From Mycolicibacterium tusciae (GTDB lineage: Bacteria > Actinomycetota > Actinomycetes > Mycobacteriales > Mycobacteriaceae), in the NCBI RefSeq assembly GCF_002086795.1, contig NZ_MVIM01000008.1:220264-284263 (forward strand): a DNA stretch of 64,000 nucleotides, given 5' to 3'. Shown here piece by piece: positions 7,383-17,181 of this stretch; the stretch's first letter is position 1; every line of letters starts with the position of its first letter. Under the pieces are notes generated by a model, which worked only from the letters and a program-made list of their open reading frames with translations, searched no databases and was not told the origin of the DNA. Made by a program: the position numbers and the translations under genes.

Positions 7383-8597
7383 ATGAACTCGGGCTTGTCG
7401 AATACCACTTTGATCCGTGAATATCTGATGCTCGGACTGCGCTTCGACCGGGTCGAGGATGGTTACGTCGACTCCTTCACCGGAGATCCCGAACTGCGCC
7501 GCATCGTCGCCAACGAACCGCCCCCGGAGCCCGCCGATCTCACGCACCAGGCCGAACGCCTGCTGGTCGAACTGGACGCGGGCACCGACCTGGAGCAGAG
7601 CCGCGCCGAGTTCATCGCCGCCCACCTGCGGGCGCTGGCGTGCGCCGGCCGCAAGTTCTCGGGCCAGAACGTCGGTTTCGTCGACGAGGTCGACGCATAT
7701 TTCGACGTGCGCATCGCGAAGGGCGACCCGGAGCAGTACCGGCAGGCGCACGCCAAGCTCGATGAGGCACTGAGCGGCACCGGGCCGCTCGCCGAGCGGA
7801 TGACCGCCTACCGGGCCGGTGAGGAGGTGCCGCCCGACCGCCTGGAGGAGTGCATCCATGCGTTCTCCAGCGCACTTCGCGACAGGGTGCGCGCCGAATA
7901 TCCGCTGCCGGACGCCGAGACCATCACCTACGAGGTGGTCACCGACAAGCCCTGGTCGGGCTTCAACTACTACCTCGGCAACTACACCTCGACGGTGGCT
8001 GTCAACGCCGACCTCAAGCAGCAGATGTCCAACCTGCCGCGACTGGTGGCGCACGAGTCCTATCCCGGCCACCACACCGAGCACTGCCGCAAAGAGGCCG
8101 GACTGGTCGAGGGCAAGGGTCAGGCCGAGCAGACGATCTTCCTCGTCAACACCCCGCAATGCCTGATGGCCGAGGGGCTGGCCGACCTCGCGCTGCACGC
8201 CGCGATCGGCCCGAACTGGGGGACCTGGGCCGCCGAGATCTACGCCGATCTGGGCCTGAGTTTCGACGGCGATCGTGCGCAGGCCGTCTCCGAGGCGGCA
8301 GCAACGCTGGCCGACGTGCGCCAGGATGCCGCGCTGATGCTGCACGACGAGCACCGTGACGTCGACGAGGTCGTCGAGTTCCTCAAGCGCTGGCTGCTGG
8401 TCAACGACGAGCGGGCCCGCCAGATGCTGCGGTTTCTGTCGTCGCCGCTGTGGCGGGCCTACACCAGCACCTACGTCGAGGGCTATCGGCTGCTGCGCGC
8501 ATGGCTGGAGGCGCGACCTGCGGATGTTTCGCTGACCCAGCGGTTCGGCCGGCTACTCGACGAGCCACTGATCCCGTCGACGCTGCGGACCGCCTGA
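7383..8597 (+). CDS. DUF885-type putative zinc metallopeptidase
   Basis: A 404-residue soluble protein. HESYPGHH (224-231) matches the HExxxGHH signature of DUF885 proteins, which resemble thermolysin-type HExxH zinc sites. A downstream Glu in MAEGLADLAL (Glu263) is placed as the third ligand. Typical DUF885 proteins are longer (about 550 residues), so this is a compact form. No signal peptide is visible, so a cytosolic peptidase or a carboxypeptidase-like enzyme is the likely role (inference). It has no counterpart in the M. tuberculosis coaA-glyA interval that I recall. It is followed 26 bp later by glyA, which has its own leaderless promoter. Confidence 0.78.
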   Translation: MNSGLSNTTLIREYLMLGLRFDRVEDGYVDSFTGDPELRRIVANEPPPEPADLTHQAERLLVELDAGTDLEQSRAEFIAAHLRALACAGRKFSGQNVGFVDEVDAYFDVRIAKGDPEQYRQAHAKLDEALSGTGPLAERMTAYRAGEEVPPDRLEECIHAFSSALRDRVRAEYPLPDAETITYEVVTDKPWSGFNYYLGNYTSTVAVNADLKQQMSNLPRLVAHESYPGHHTEHCRKEAGLVEGKGQAEQTIFLVNTPQCLMAEGLADLALHAAIGPNWGTWAAEIYADLGLSFDGDRAQAVSEAAATLADVRQDAALMLHDEHRDVDEVVEFLKRWLLVNDERARQMLRFLSSPLWRAYTSTYVEGYRLLRAWLEARPADVSLTQRFGRLLDEPLIPSTLRTA

Positions 8598-8610
8598 AAT
8601 CTCGCCCGAC

Positions 8611-8616
8611 TAGGCT
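8611..8616 (+). promoter_or_regulatory. Candidate -10 hexamer of glyA
   Basis: TAGGCT (TANNNT) ends 7 nt before the ATG at 8624. This supports that start over upstream in-frame codons and suggests a leaderless transcript. Confidence 0.5.
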
Positions 8617-8623
8617 GAGCTGC

Positions 8624-10072
8624 ATGACTGCAGAGTCCAATGGTCTGGGCGCCGAATACGCCGACACCGCCAGCGAGGCCTACCGCGCCGCCCTGCGGGT
8701 GATCGAGTCCGTCGAGCCCCGAATCGCCGATGCCACCCGCAAAGAGCTTGCCGATCAACGGGATTCGCTCAAGCTGATCGCCAGCGAGAACTACGCCTCG
8801 CCCGCGGTGCTGCTGACGATGGGCACCTGGTTCTCCGACAAGTACGCCGAAGGCACCATCGGTCACCGGTTCTACGCCGCCTGCCAGAACGTCGACACCG
8901 TGGAGGCGCTGGCCGCCGAGCACGCACGCGAACTGTTCGGCGCGCCGTATGCCTACGCCCAACCGCACTCGGGTATCGACGCGAACCTGGTCGCGTACTG
9001 GGCGATCCTGGCCACCCGGGTCGAGGCTCCGGGTCTGGCCGAACTCGGCGCCAAGCACGTCAACGACCTCTCCGAAGCCGACTGGGAGACCCTGCGCGGC
9101 AAGCTCGGCAACCAGCGGCTGCTGGGCATGTCGCTGGACACCGGCGGCCACCTGACCCACGGCTTCCGGCCCAACATCTCCGGCAAGATGTTCCACCAGC
9201 GCCAGTACGGCACCAACCCAGAGACGGGTTTCATCGACTACGACGCCGTCGCCGCTCTCGCCCGCGAGTTCAAGCCGCTGGTACTCGTCGCCGGCTACTC
9301 CGCCTATCCGCGGCGGGTCAACTTCGCCAAGATGCGCGAGATCGCCGACGAGGTCGGTGCGACGCTGATGGTCGACATGGCGCACTTCGCCGGCCTGGTT
9401 GCGGGCAAGGTGTTCACCGGCGACGAGGATCCGATCCCGCACGCCCACATCACCACCACGACCACGCACAAGTCGTTGCGCGGACCGCGCGGCGGACTGA
9501 TCCTGGCCACCGAGGAGTACGCACCCGCAGTCGACAAGGGGTGCCCGATGGTGCTCGGCGGACCGCTGTCGCATGTGATGGCCGCGAAGGCCGTTGCGCT
9601 GGCCGAGGCCCGCCAGCCGGCGTTCCAGACGTATGCGCAGTCCATCGCCGACAACGCGCAGGCGCTGGCCGACGGATTCACCAAACGCGACGCGGCGCTG
9701 GTCACCGGCGGCACCGACAACCACCTCGTGCTGCTCGATGTGACGTCCTTCGGCTTGACCGGACGGCAGGCGGAGTCGGCGCTGCTTGACTCCGGCATCG
9801 TGACCAATCGCAATGCGATTCCGGCTGACCCGAATGGCGCCTGGTACACCAGCGGCGTCCGGCTGGGCACACCCGCGCTGACCACCAGGGGATTCGGCGC
9901 CGACGACTTCGATCGCGTCGCCGAGCTGATCGTCGAGGTGCTGTCGAACACCGAGGCTGAGGGCACTTCGAAGGCCAAGTACAAGCTGGCCGACGGCACC
10001 GCGGACCGCGTGCACGCCGCCGCCGGCGAACTGCTGGCGGCCAACCCGCTGTATCCGGGGCTCACGCTGTAA
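8624..10072 (+). CDS. glyA: Serine hydroxymethyltransferase, long form
   Basis: A 482-residue PLP enzyme converting serine and tetrahydrofolate to glycine and methylene-THF. The Schiff-base lysine is Lys283 in TTTTTHKSLRGPRGG, and KLIASENYASP (50-60) is the N-terminal signature. Compared with the common form of about 420 residues (as in Rv1093), it has about 60 extra residues. These are mainly an N-terminal extension and an insertion around 132-170 (EAPGLAELGAKHVNDL). The longer class is known from other actinobacteria and chlamydiae. The ATG start follows a TANNNT box. Confidence 0.95.
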   Translation: MTAESNGLGAEYADTASEAYRAALRVIESVEPRIADATRKELADQRDSLKLIASENYASPAVLLTMGTWFSDKYAEGTIGHRFYAACQNVDTVEALAAEHARELFGAPYAYAQPHSGIDANLVAYWAILATRVEAPGLAELGAKHVNDLSEADWETLRGKLGNQRLLGMSLDTGGHLTHGFRPNISGKMFHQRQYGTNPETGFIDYDAVAALAREFKPLVLVAGYSAYPRRVNFAKMREIADEVGATLMVDMAHFAGLVAGKVFTGDEDPIPHAHITTTTTHKSLRGPRGGLILATEEYAPAVDKGCPMVLGGPLSHVMAAKAVALAEARQPAFQTYAQSIADNAQALADGFTKRDAALVTGGTDNHLVLLDVTSFGLTGRQAESALLDSGIVTNRNAIPADPNGAWYTSGVRLGTPALTTRGFGADDFDRVAELIVEVLSNTEAEGTSKAKYKLADGTADRVHAAAGELLAANPLYPGLTL

Positions 10073-10099
10073 GACACGCCCCGCGCGATTTTTGGAAAC

Positions 10100-10118
10100 C
10101 TGTGAATTCGGGTTACAG
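10100..10118. promoter_or_regulatory. Imperfect inverted repeat before desA2, candidate repressor operator
   Basis: CTGTGAATTCGGGTTACAG has half-sites CTGTGA and TTACAG that pair at 5 of 6 positions. It ends 8 bp before the desA2 ATG. A TetR-family repressor (MadR) is reported to control mycobacterial desA1/desA2 through palindromic operators; assignment to MadR is inference from position. Confidence 0.45.
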
Positions 10119-10126
10119 TTACTTTC

Positions 10127-10954
10127 ATGGCACAGAGACCTGTCGCTAATGCGCTGATCCTCGAACTCGAGCCGGTCGTGCAGCGGGAGCTGCGTCGTCA
10201 TATCGACTCGGAAGACCTGTGGTACGCCCACGACTACGTCCCGTTCGAGCAGGGCGAGAACTTCGCCTTCCTTGGCGGAAAAGACTGGGATCCGGCCCAG
10301 GTGACGCTGCCCAAGGTGGTCACCGATGCGCTGGAGATCCTGCTGATCAACAAGGACAATCTCGCCGGCTATCACCGCGAGCTCGTCTTCAGCTTCATCC
10401 TCGAAGAGAAGTTCGGGCGCTGGATCGGCCGTTGGACCGCTGAGGAGCATCTGCACGCGATCGCGCTGCGCAACTATCTGGTCGTCACCCGTGAGATCGA
10501 TCCGGCCGCCAACGAGGATGTCCGCGTCGAGCACGTGATGAAGGGCTACCGCGCCGACACCTACAGCCAGATCGAGCGCCTGGCGTTCATGGCCTTCTTC
10601 GAGCGCGAGCACGCGGTCTTCTGCCGCAACCTCGAAGCGCAGATCACCGAGTGCACGCTGAAGGCGCTCCTCGGCCGCATCGCCAAAGACGAAGAACGGC
10701 ACGAGGAGTTCTTCGCCAACCTCGTCGCGCACCTGCTGACGACGAATCGCGACGAGACCGTCGATGCCATCGCCAAGCGCGCCGCCGAGCTCGACGTCGT
10801 GGGTGGTGACATCGACGCCTACGCCGACAAGGTGCAGCACCTGGCCGAGGCCGGCATCTTCGGGCCCGAGCAACTGCGCCAGGTCATCGCCGATCGCATC
10901 ACCGCGTGGGGTGTGGCCGACGAGCCCGCGCTCCAGCAGTTCACACAGCGCTAA
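10127..10954 (+). CDS. desA2: Acyl-ACP desaturase DesA2 type
   Basis: A 275-residue soluble diiron desaturase-like protein, the counterpart of Rv1094, placed in mycolic-acid precursor desaturation. Visible metal-site residues: Glu107 and His110 in AEEHLH, Glu150 in SQIERLAF, and Glu189 and His192 in DEERH. The glutamate that plant stearoyl-ACP desaturases have in the first helix of the four-helix bundle is not obvious here; the aligned stretch reads NKDNLAGY. Activity may therefore depend on a partner or an altered site. Spacing to glyA is 54 bp and contains a candidate operator. Confidence 0.92.
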   Translation: MAQRPVANALILELEPVVQRELRRHIDSEDLWYAHDYVPFEQGENFAFLGGKDWDPAQVTLPKVVTDALEILLINKDNLAGYHRELVFSFILEEKFGRWIGRWTAEEHLHAIALRNYLVVTREIDPAANEDVRVEHVMKGYRADTYSQIERLAFMAFFEREHAVFCRNLEAQITECTLKALLGRIAKDEERHEEFFANLVAHLLTTNRDETVDAIAKRAAELDVVGGDIDAYADKVQHLAEAGIFGPEQLRQVIADRITAWGVADEPALQQFTQR

Positions 10955-11014
10955 CTCGTAGCCACGGCGCGCCTGCGCGGCGCATATGGCGCCACGGGAG
11001 TAGCGTCGTTTTCG

Positions 11015-11152
11015 ATGGCTAGCGACATGCTCTGCTATCCGGGCGGTACCGATCGTTTGATCACGAGAGGACCGGCCCCGGTCCTAGTACCGCAGCGTCC
11101 GCCGAACGGTTCGCGTGGGGCCGCGCGGGCTCGAGGAGCGCTACGTGACTGA
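11015..11152 (+). CDS. Small ORF overlapping phoH2, candidate PhoAT antitoxin-like peptide
   Basis: A 45-codon frame starting MASDMLCYPGGTDR and rich in Arg, Pro, Gly and Ala. Its stop (11150-11152) overlaps the phoH2 GTG start by 8 bp. A TANNNT box (TAGCGT, 11001-11006) ends 8 nt before its ATG, so a leaderless transcript would begin here and read into phoH2. In mycobacteria phoH2 is reported to be cotranscribed with a small overlapping upstream gene, phoAT, which relieves PhoH2 toxicity. The position and overlap fit; the sequence could not be compared. Confidence 0.55.
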   Translation: MASDMLCYPGGTDRLITRGPAPVLVPQRPPNGSRGAARARGALRD

Positions 11153-12458
11153 TTCGCCCTTGCGGACCTATGTTCTCGACACCTCTGTCCTGCTTTCCGA
11201 TCCGTGGGCTTGCACCCGGTTCGCCGAGCATGACGTCGTGGTCCCGCTCGTGGTCATCAGCGAACTGGAAGCCAAGCGGCATCATCATGAGCTCGGCTGG
11301 TTCGCGCGGCAGGCACTGCGGATGTTCGACGATCTGCGACTCGAACACGGCCGGCTGGACCAGCCGATACCCGTTGGGACGCAAGGTGGAACGTTGCATG
11401 TCGAGCTCAACCACAGCGATCCGACGGTGTTACCTGCGGGATTCCGCAACGACAGCAACGATGCGCGCATCCTGACGGTCGCGGCCAACCTCGCTGCGGA
11501 GGGCAAACTGGTCACACTCGTCAGCAAGGACATCCCCCTGCGGGTGAAGGCGGGCGCGGTCGGCCTGACTGCCGACGAGTACCACGCGCAGGACGTCGTC
11601 ACGTCGGGCTGGACCGGGATGGACGAGGTCGACGTCACACCCGACGAGATCGACACGCTTTTCGCCGATGGTGAAATCGACCTCGAATCGGCACGGAACA
11701 TGCCGTGCCACACCGGAATCCGGCTCCTCGGTGGCAGCTCGTCCGCGCTGGGACGGGTGAACGCCGAGAAGCGAGTGCAGTTGGTTCGTGGCGACCGCGA
11801 AGTGTTCGGCCTACGGGGAAGGTCGGCCGAGCAACGCGTGGCACTGGATCTCCTGCTCGACGAATCGGTGGGCATCGTGTCGCTGGGCGGCAAGGCGGGT
11901 ACCGGTAAGTCCGCACTCGCGTTGTGCGCAGGCCTCGAGGCAGTGCTCGAGCGCCGGACCCAACGAAAGGTCGTGGTGTTCCGGCCGTTGTATGCGGTCG
12001 GCGGACAGGATCTCGGTTACCTACCCGGCAGCGAGAGCGAGAAGATGGGCCCCTGGGCGCAGGCGGTTTTCGACACGCTCGAGGGGCTGGCCAGCCCCGC
12101 GGTGCTGGAGGAGGTGCTGTCGCGCGGCATGCTCGAAGTGCTTCCGTTGACACACATTCGCGGCCGGTCCCTACACGACTCGTTCGTCATCGTCGACGAG
12201 GCGCAGTCGTTGGAACGCAACGTGCTGCTGACGGTGCTGTCGCGGTTGGGTGCGGGATCTCGGGTGGTGCTCACCCACGACGTCGCCCAGCGGGACAATC
12301 TGCGCGTGGGCCGTCACGACGGCGTAGCCGCTGTGATCGAAAAGCTAAAGGGCCACCCGCTATTCGCCCACATCACCCTGCTTCGCAGCGAGCGTTCGCC
12401 GATCGCGGCCCTCGTCACCGAGATGCTCGAGGAAATCAGCCCGGGCGCCCTGCCCTGA
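11145..12458 (+). CDS. phoH2: PIN-PhoH RNA helicase/ribonuclease PhoH2
   Basis: A 437-residue two-domain protein matching Rv1095. Residues 1 to about 140 form a PIN endoribonuclease domain (YVLDTSVLLSDP with Asp12, ISELEAKR, NDARIL, VSKDIPLR). The C-terminal PhoH domain has Walker A GGKAGTGKSALA and Walker B SFVIVDEAQSL. The family unwinds and cuts RNA in an ATP-dependent way and behaves as a toxin module. The GTG at 11145 (MTDSPLRTYVLDTS) matches the family start and overlaps the small upstream frame, suggesting translational coupling. It is convergent with a small membrane gene, with only 4 bp between stops. Confidence 0.94.
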   Translation: MTDSPLRTYVLDTSVLLSDPWACTRFAEHDVVVPLVVISELEAKRHHHELGWFARQALRMFDDLRLEHGRLDQPIPVGTQGGTLHVELNHSDPTVLPAGFRNDSNDARILTVAANLAAEGKLVTLVSKDIPLRVKAGAVGLTADEYHAQDVVTSGWTGMDEVDVTPDEIDTLFADGEIDLESARNMPCHTGIRLLGGSSSALGRVNAEKRVQLVRGDREVFGLRGRSAEQRVALDLLLDESVGIVSLGGKAGTGKSALALCAGLEAVLERRTQRKVVVFRPLYAVGGQDLGYLPGSESEKMGPWAQAVFDTLEGLASPAVLEEVLSRGMLEVLPLTHIRGRSLHDSFVIVDEAQSLERNVLLTVLSRLGAGSRVVLTHDVAQRDNLRVGRHDGVAAVIEKLKGHPLFAHITLLRSERSPIAALVTEMLEEISPGALP

Positions 12459-12462
12459 TCGA

Positions 12463-12720
12463 CTAGGCGCGGCGGCGGCCCCTGAGCCGCCTGGCCGGCG
12501 ACATGGAACCCCGGACCAGGAACCATCCCGCGGCCGCCGCAGCGCTCAACGCCACGACTCGGTCGCCCCGGTCCGCCCTCGGCAGATCGAGCAGCGACAC
12601 CAACCCCAGCACCGCGAAGCCTGTCCGCAGTGCCGGTGTACTGGTCGCGGTCGTCACCAGAGCGGTGCTGCTCTCGGAGACCACGGGAGTCGGGATTGAG
12701 CCAGTTTGGTCAACGCTCAC
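12463..12720 (-). CDS. Small predicted membrane protein
   Basis: An 85-residue frame on the minus strand. It is supported by a strong Shine-Dalgarno, AGGAGG, five bases before the GTG start. A hydrophobic stretch GFAVLGLVSLLDL and a second AAAAAGWFLV suggest one or two membrane segments, and the C-terminus is Arg-rich (RRLRGRRRA). No family recognised. An overlapping plus-strand frame lacks a ribosome-binding site and was rejected. Confidence 0.6.
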   Translation of the reverse strand: MSVDQTGSIPTPVVSESSTALVTTATSTPALRTGFAVLGLVSLLDLPRADRGDRVVALSAAAAAGWFLVRGSMSPARRLRGRRRA

Positions 12721-12817
12721 CTAGTCCTCCTGGGGAAGCCTGTTCGGTCCGGGCGACTTGACGCTAATTCGTCGGACGGCGCTGGGAAATAGGGTGTTTC
12801 CCTATCGTCGAGTCGCT

Positions 12818-15577
12818 CTAGACCCGACCTATGTGGCGGCCCAGCTCCGCACGTGACCGGATGCCGAGCTTGCGGTAGATCCTGGCCAGGTTCGCCTCGA
12901 CGGTCTTGGGACTGATGAACAGCGCATTGGCGACGTCACGGTTCTTCATGCCCGACGCGGCGAGCTCGGCGACGCGCTGCTCAGACGGGGTCAGTTGGCT
13001 GGATCCCTGCGGGCCGACGTTGGCCCGCGCCAGCTCGGCGCGCGTGCGGTTGGCCCAAAGCGGTACGTTGTGCCGCTCGAAGACCTCGAGCGCCATCTGC
13101 AGGCTTCTCGACGCCGCCTCCTTCTTGCGCATGCGACGTTCGAGCTGGCCGAGCAGCAGCAGGGTCCGCGCCCGGTCGAACGGCATGTCCACCCGCTCGT
13201 GTTCGGTCATCGCCTGCTGCGCCGCGGCGTGAGCGCCGGCGAGGTCACCCGTCGCCGCGAGCGTCATGGCGCGGCCACGCGCGCCGACGGCCGACATCCA
13301 GGCCCGGTCGAAGGTACGGCCGTTGCGTTCCAGTGCCTCGATGAGCGGCGCGGCTTCGGCGAGCCTGCCCAACTGCACCAGGGACTCGATGGCATCGGGC
13401 AGGAACGCGGCACCGGGCAGTTCGGTCGGCGTGGACGCGGGATCGAAGCCCGACAGCAGCGGAGCGACCGCGGCGAGCGCTTCCGGGTAGTTGCCCAGCG
13501 ATACCTCGAGGAAAGCGAGGGTGGCAAGCAGCCGCTCCCCGAGCCGGAAAGTTCCTGTCTGCCTGCCGATCTCGAGTCCTGCTGCGATAGTGCGACGAGC
13601 TTCATCCTCCTGGCCGGCAAACACGGCCAAGGGTGCGCGCATGCTGTGCGCCAGGAACAGTGGCGTGCCGCCGCTGAGCTGACGGGCGCGTTCCATGGCG
13701 TCTTCTGCCACCAGGTTGGCGTTGATGAAGTCGCCCGCCCATACCGAGCTCATCACGACGTGCTGAGCGATGAAGACGTATTCGCCTTCCTCGCCCTTCT
13801 CCATGCAGCGCAGCCGGATCGCTTCGAGTTTCTGCCGCGCTGCCGCCAGTTCGCCGGTCCACTCCAGCAGGAGTGCGTGCTGCATTCTTGGCCGGAACAC
13901 CAGCGGTGTGAAGGTGTCCTCATCCTCGAGTTCGAGCGCACGTTGCAGGCTTGCGCTATCGAAACCTTCGCCGGCCACGAAGTCCAACATGACCCGCATG
14001 CCCAGCGCCAGGCTGAGCAGGTGTGGCTGGCCGAGTCGCTCGGCATCTTCGACTGCCTGCCGTGCGACGTCCTTGCCCTCGCGAACCTGGTTGGCGTGCA
14101 TGAGCGAATAGGCCAGCGTGATCAGCACCTGCACGCGCAGCGGACTGTTGTCATCCGCATCGTTGAGTGCCTGCTGCAGCACGGTCGTCGCCTCGAAAAA
14201 GCCCTCGGTGTAGAGGCGTACAACGGCCAAGCGGCACAACGCCTCTGCCCGCAGATCTCCCGGCGGCAGCCGGTCCACCGTCTCCTCGAGCATTGTGGTC
14301 GCCCGCTCATGGTCGCCGGCATCGAAGTGATTCAGCGCCGAGCGGAGCCGACGTTCTGGCGCGTCACCGCCGAGGCCGATGGCCAGGTCCATGAGTTCGG
14401 CAGCGGCCTCGGGTGCCCCACGCGCCCGCGCCGAGTCGGCAGCCTTGTCGAGCGCGCGCAGCGTCACATCGTCGCCTCTGGTAGCGGCCAGAGCGAGATG
14501 CCTTGCGCGCAGCTCGGTCTCGTCAACGAGCTCGGCGAGCCTACGGTGCATCGCTCGGCGGGTTGCGGGACGCGCCTCGGTGTAGACGCCCCTTGCCAGC
14601 AGCGGGTGCGTGAAATGGATCCGGTTGCCGTCGATGGAGATGATGCCTTTGCCCTCGGCGATCTCGAGAAGGTCCACCAGCTGGTCACCGTCGCCGATCG
14701 TCGCCATCGCCACCGTCTCGACTGTGGGCGTGGCCATGCACGACGCCGCGAGCAGCGCTTCGTGCACATCGGGGTCGAGGCTGCCGAGGCGGCTGCGGAC
14801 GACATCGTTGAGCGTTCGCGGTAACGATGCCACCGTGGTGCTGAGCGTCCCGTCGTCCAGCGCCCTGGCCAATTCGATGGCATAGAAAGGATTTCCGCCG
14901 GACACCTGATGGATACGTCCCATTGCGGGCCGTGAGAAGGGCCGCTGCAGGCGCGACGAAACCGCGGAGTGCAGTTCGCGAACATTCAACGGACTGAGGC
15001 GAATACGGGTCAGGGCTTCGGGTCGCGGCAACTGCAGCCATGCCGCGCTCGCGCCGTCGTGGACCTCGGTGCGCACGCTGCCGAGTATGCCGACCGGCCC
15101 GGTGAGGCGCCGCGCGACGAATGCGATCACGTGCACGCTGGAAGGGTCGAGCCACTGCAGATCGTCGATGGCCAGCAACACCGGGCCGATTTCGGCGTGG
15201 CGCTCGATGACGGCGAGGAACGCGGCCGCGACGGCGCGTTGGTCGGTCACCTCACCCGTGCCTGCGCGCAACAGCACCTGGTCCACCGCGAGCAGCTGGG
15301 GGGCGGGCAGGTCCGCCCACGTGTGGGGGTCGACGTCGTCGAGCATGTCCGCCAGGGCGGTGTAGGCAAGAACGGATTCAGCGGCCGCGGCACGCGTGGA
15401 CAGCACCCGGAACCCTCGCGCCGTTGCCTCCTCGATGGCGGCCAACCACAGCGTGGTCTTGCCGATTCCCGGCTCGCCTTCGATCAGCAGCGCGGATGGC
15501 CCGACGGTCGTCGAGGTCAAGAACGTCTTGACCGAACGATCCTCCGTCGGGCGGCCTCGTAGACCAGCCTCCGGCAT
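12818..15577 (-). CDS. LAL-type (large ATP-binding) LuxR-family transcriptional regulator
   Basis: A 919-residue protein. The N-terminal AAA/STAND ATPase has Walker A GEPGIGKTT and Walker B VLLAIDDLQW. A long central helical region of TPR-like repeats follows (about residues 330-830). It ends with a LuxR helix-turn-helix, LTPSEQRVAELAASGMKNRDVANALFISPKTVEANLARIYRKL (only parts quoted elsewhere). Such proteins couple ligand and ATP binding to transcription activation. The ATG at 15577 (MPEAGLRGRP) has a GGGAA box upstream; a GTG at 15619 would add 14 residues. In M. tuberculosis the phoH2-fum interval holds other genes, so this is a lineage-specific insertion. Its target is unknown. Confidence 0.88.
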   Translation of the reverse strand: MPEAGLRGRPTEDRSVKTFLTSTTVGPSALLIEGEPGIGKTTLWLAAIEEATARGFRVLSTRAAAAESVLAYTALADMLDDVDPHTWADLPAPQLLAVDQVLLRAGTGEVTDQRAVAAAFLAVIERHAEIGPVLLAIDDLQWLDPSSVHVIAFVARRLTGPVGILGSVRTEVHDGASAAWLQLPRPEALTRIRLSPLNVRELHSAVSSRLQRPFSRPAMGRIHQVSGGNPFYAIELARALDDGTLSTTVASLPRTLNDVVRSRLGSLDPDVHEALLAASCMATPTVETVAMATIGDGDQLVDLLEIAEGKGIISIDGNRIHFTHPLLARGVYTEARPATRRAMHRRLAELVDETELRARHLALAATRGDDVTLRALDKAADSARARGAPEAAAELMDLAIGLGGDAPERRLRSALNHFDAGDHERATTMLEETVDRLPPGDLRAEALCRLAVVRLYTEGFFEATTVLQQALNDADDNSPLRVQVLITLAYSLMHANQVREGKDVARQAVEDAERLGQPHLLSLALGMRVMLDFVAGEGFDSASLQRALELEDEDTFTPLVFRPRMQHALLLEWTGELAAARQKLEAIRLRCMEKGEEGEYVFIAQHVVMSSVWAGDFINANLVAEDAMERARQLSGGTPLFLAHSMRAPLAVFAGQEDEARRTIAAGLEIGRQTGTFRLGERLLATLAFLEVSLGNYPEALAAVAPLLSGFDPASTPTELPGAAFLPDAIESLVQLGRLAEAAPLIEALERNGRTFDRAWMSAVGARGRAMTLAATGDLAGAHAAAQQAMTEHERVDMPFDRARTLLLLGQLERRMRKKEAASRSLQMALEVFERHNVPLWANRTRAELARANVGPQGSSQLTPSEQRVAELAASGMKNRDVANALFISPKTVEANLARIYRKLGIRSRAELGRHIGRV

Positions 15578-15716
15578 CCACAATTCCCGGCACGTAGACA
15601 ACTGACACAACCCCTGCACCGCACGACGCCCCGGACGGGACCGGGATCACGCGGTGGCAGTGTGCCTGTACCCGCTACGCGGCGGATCTAAGCAACTGCT
15701 CAGCGCAATGGGATGC

Positions 15717-15731
15717 TCTTCGCGCGAGCGC

Positions 15732-15742
<11 letters not shown>
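15717..15742. repeat. Short interspersed repeat, copy B, with hairpin at the end of fum
   Basis: TCTTCGCGCGAGCGCTCATC (15717-15736) matches 3952-3971 at 19 of 20 positions. GCGAGCG (15724-15730) and CGCTCGC (15736-15742) form a perfect 7-bp hairpin with loop CTCAT. The repeat covers the fum stop codon, so it may act as a terminator or mRNA-end stabiliser. Confidence 0.5.
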
Positions 15743-17150
<1,408 letters not shown>

Positions 17151-17181
17151 TTGTGCTCCCTGTTCTTCGGTGTGTTTGTGG

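Noticed and set aside
8483..10873. 796-codon open frame on the minus strand across glyA and desA2
   Set aside because: It is a frame-shadow of high-GC coding sequence; both glyA and desA2 on the plus strand have full family matches and no family match is seen in the minus frame.
12503..12724. 73-codon plus-strand frame opposite the small membrane gene
   Set aside because: The minus-strand frame has AGGAGG at ideal spacing; the plus frame has no ribosome-binding site and low-complexity content.
12995..14824. 609-codon open frame on the plus strand
   Set aside because: It runs antisense to the LAL regulator, which has Walker motifs and a LuxR domain. The plus frame is Arg/His/Gln-rich with no recognisable motif.
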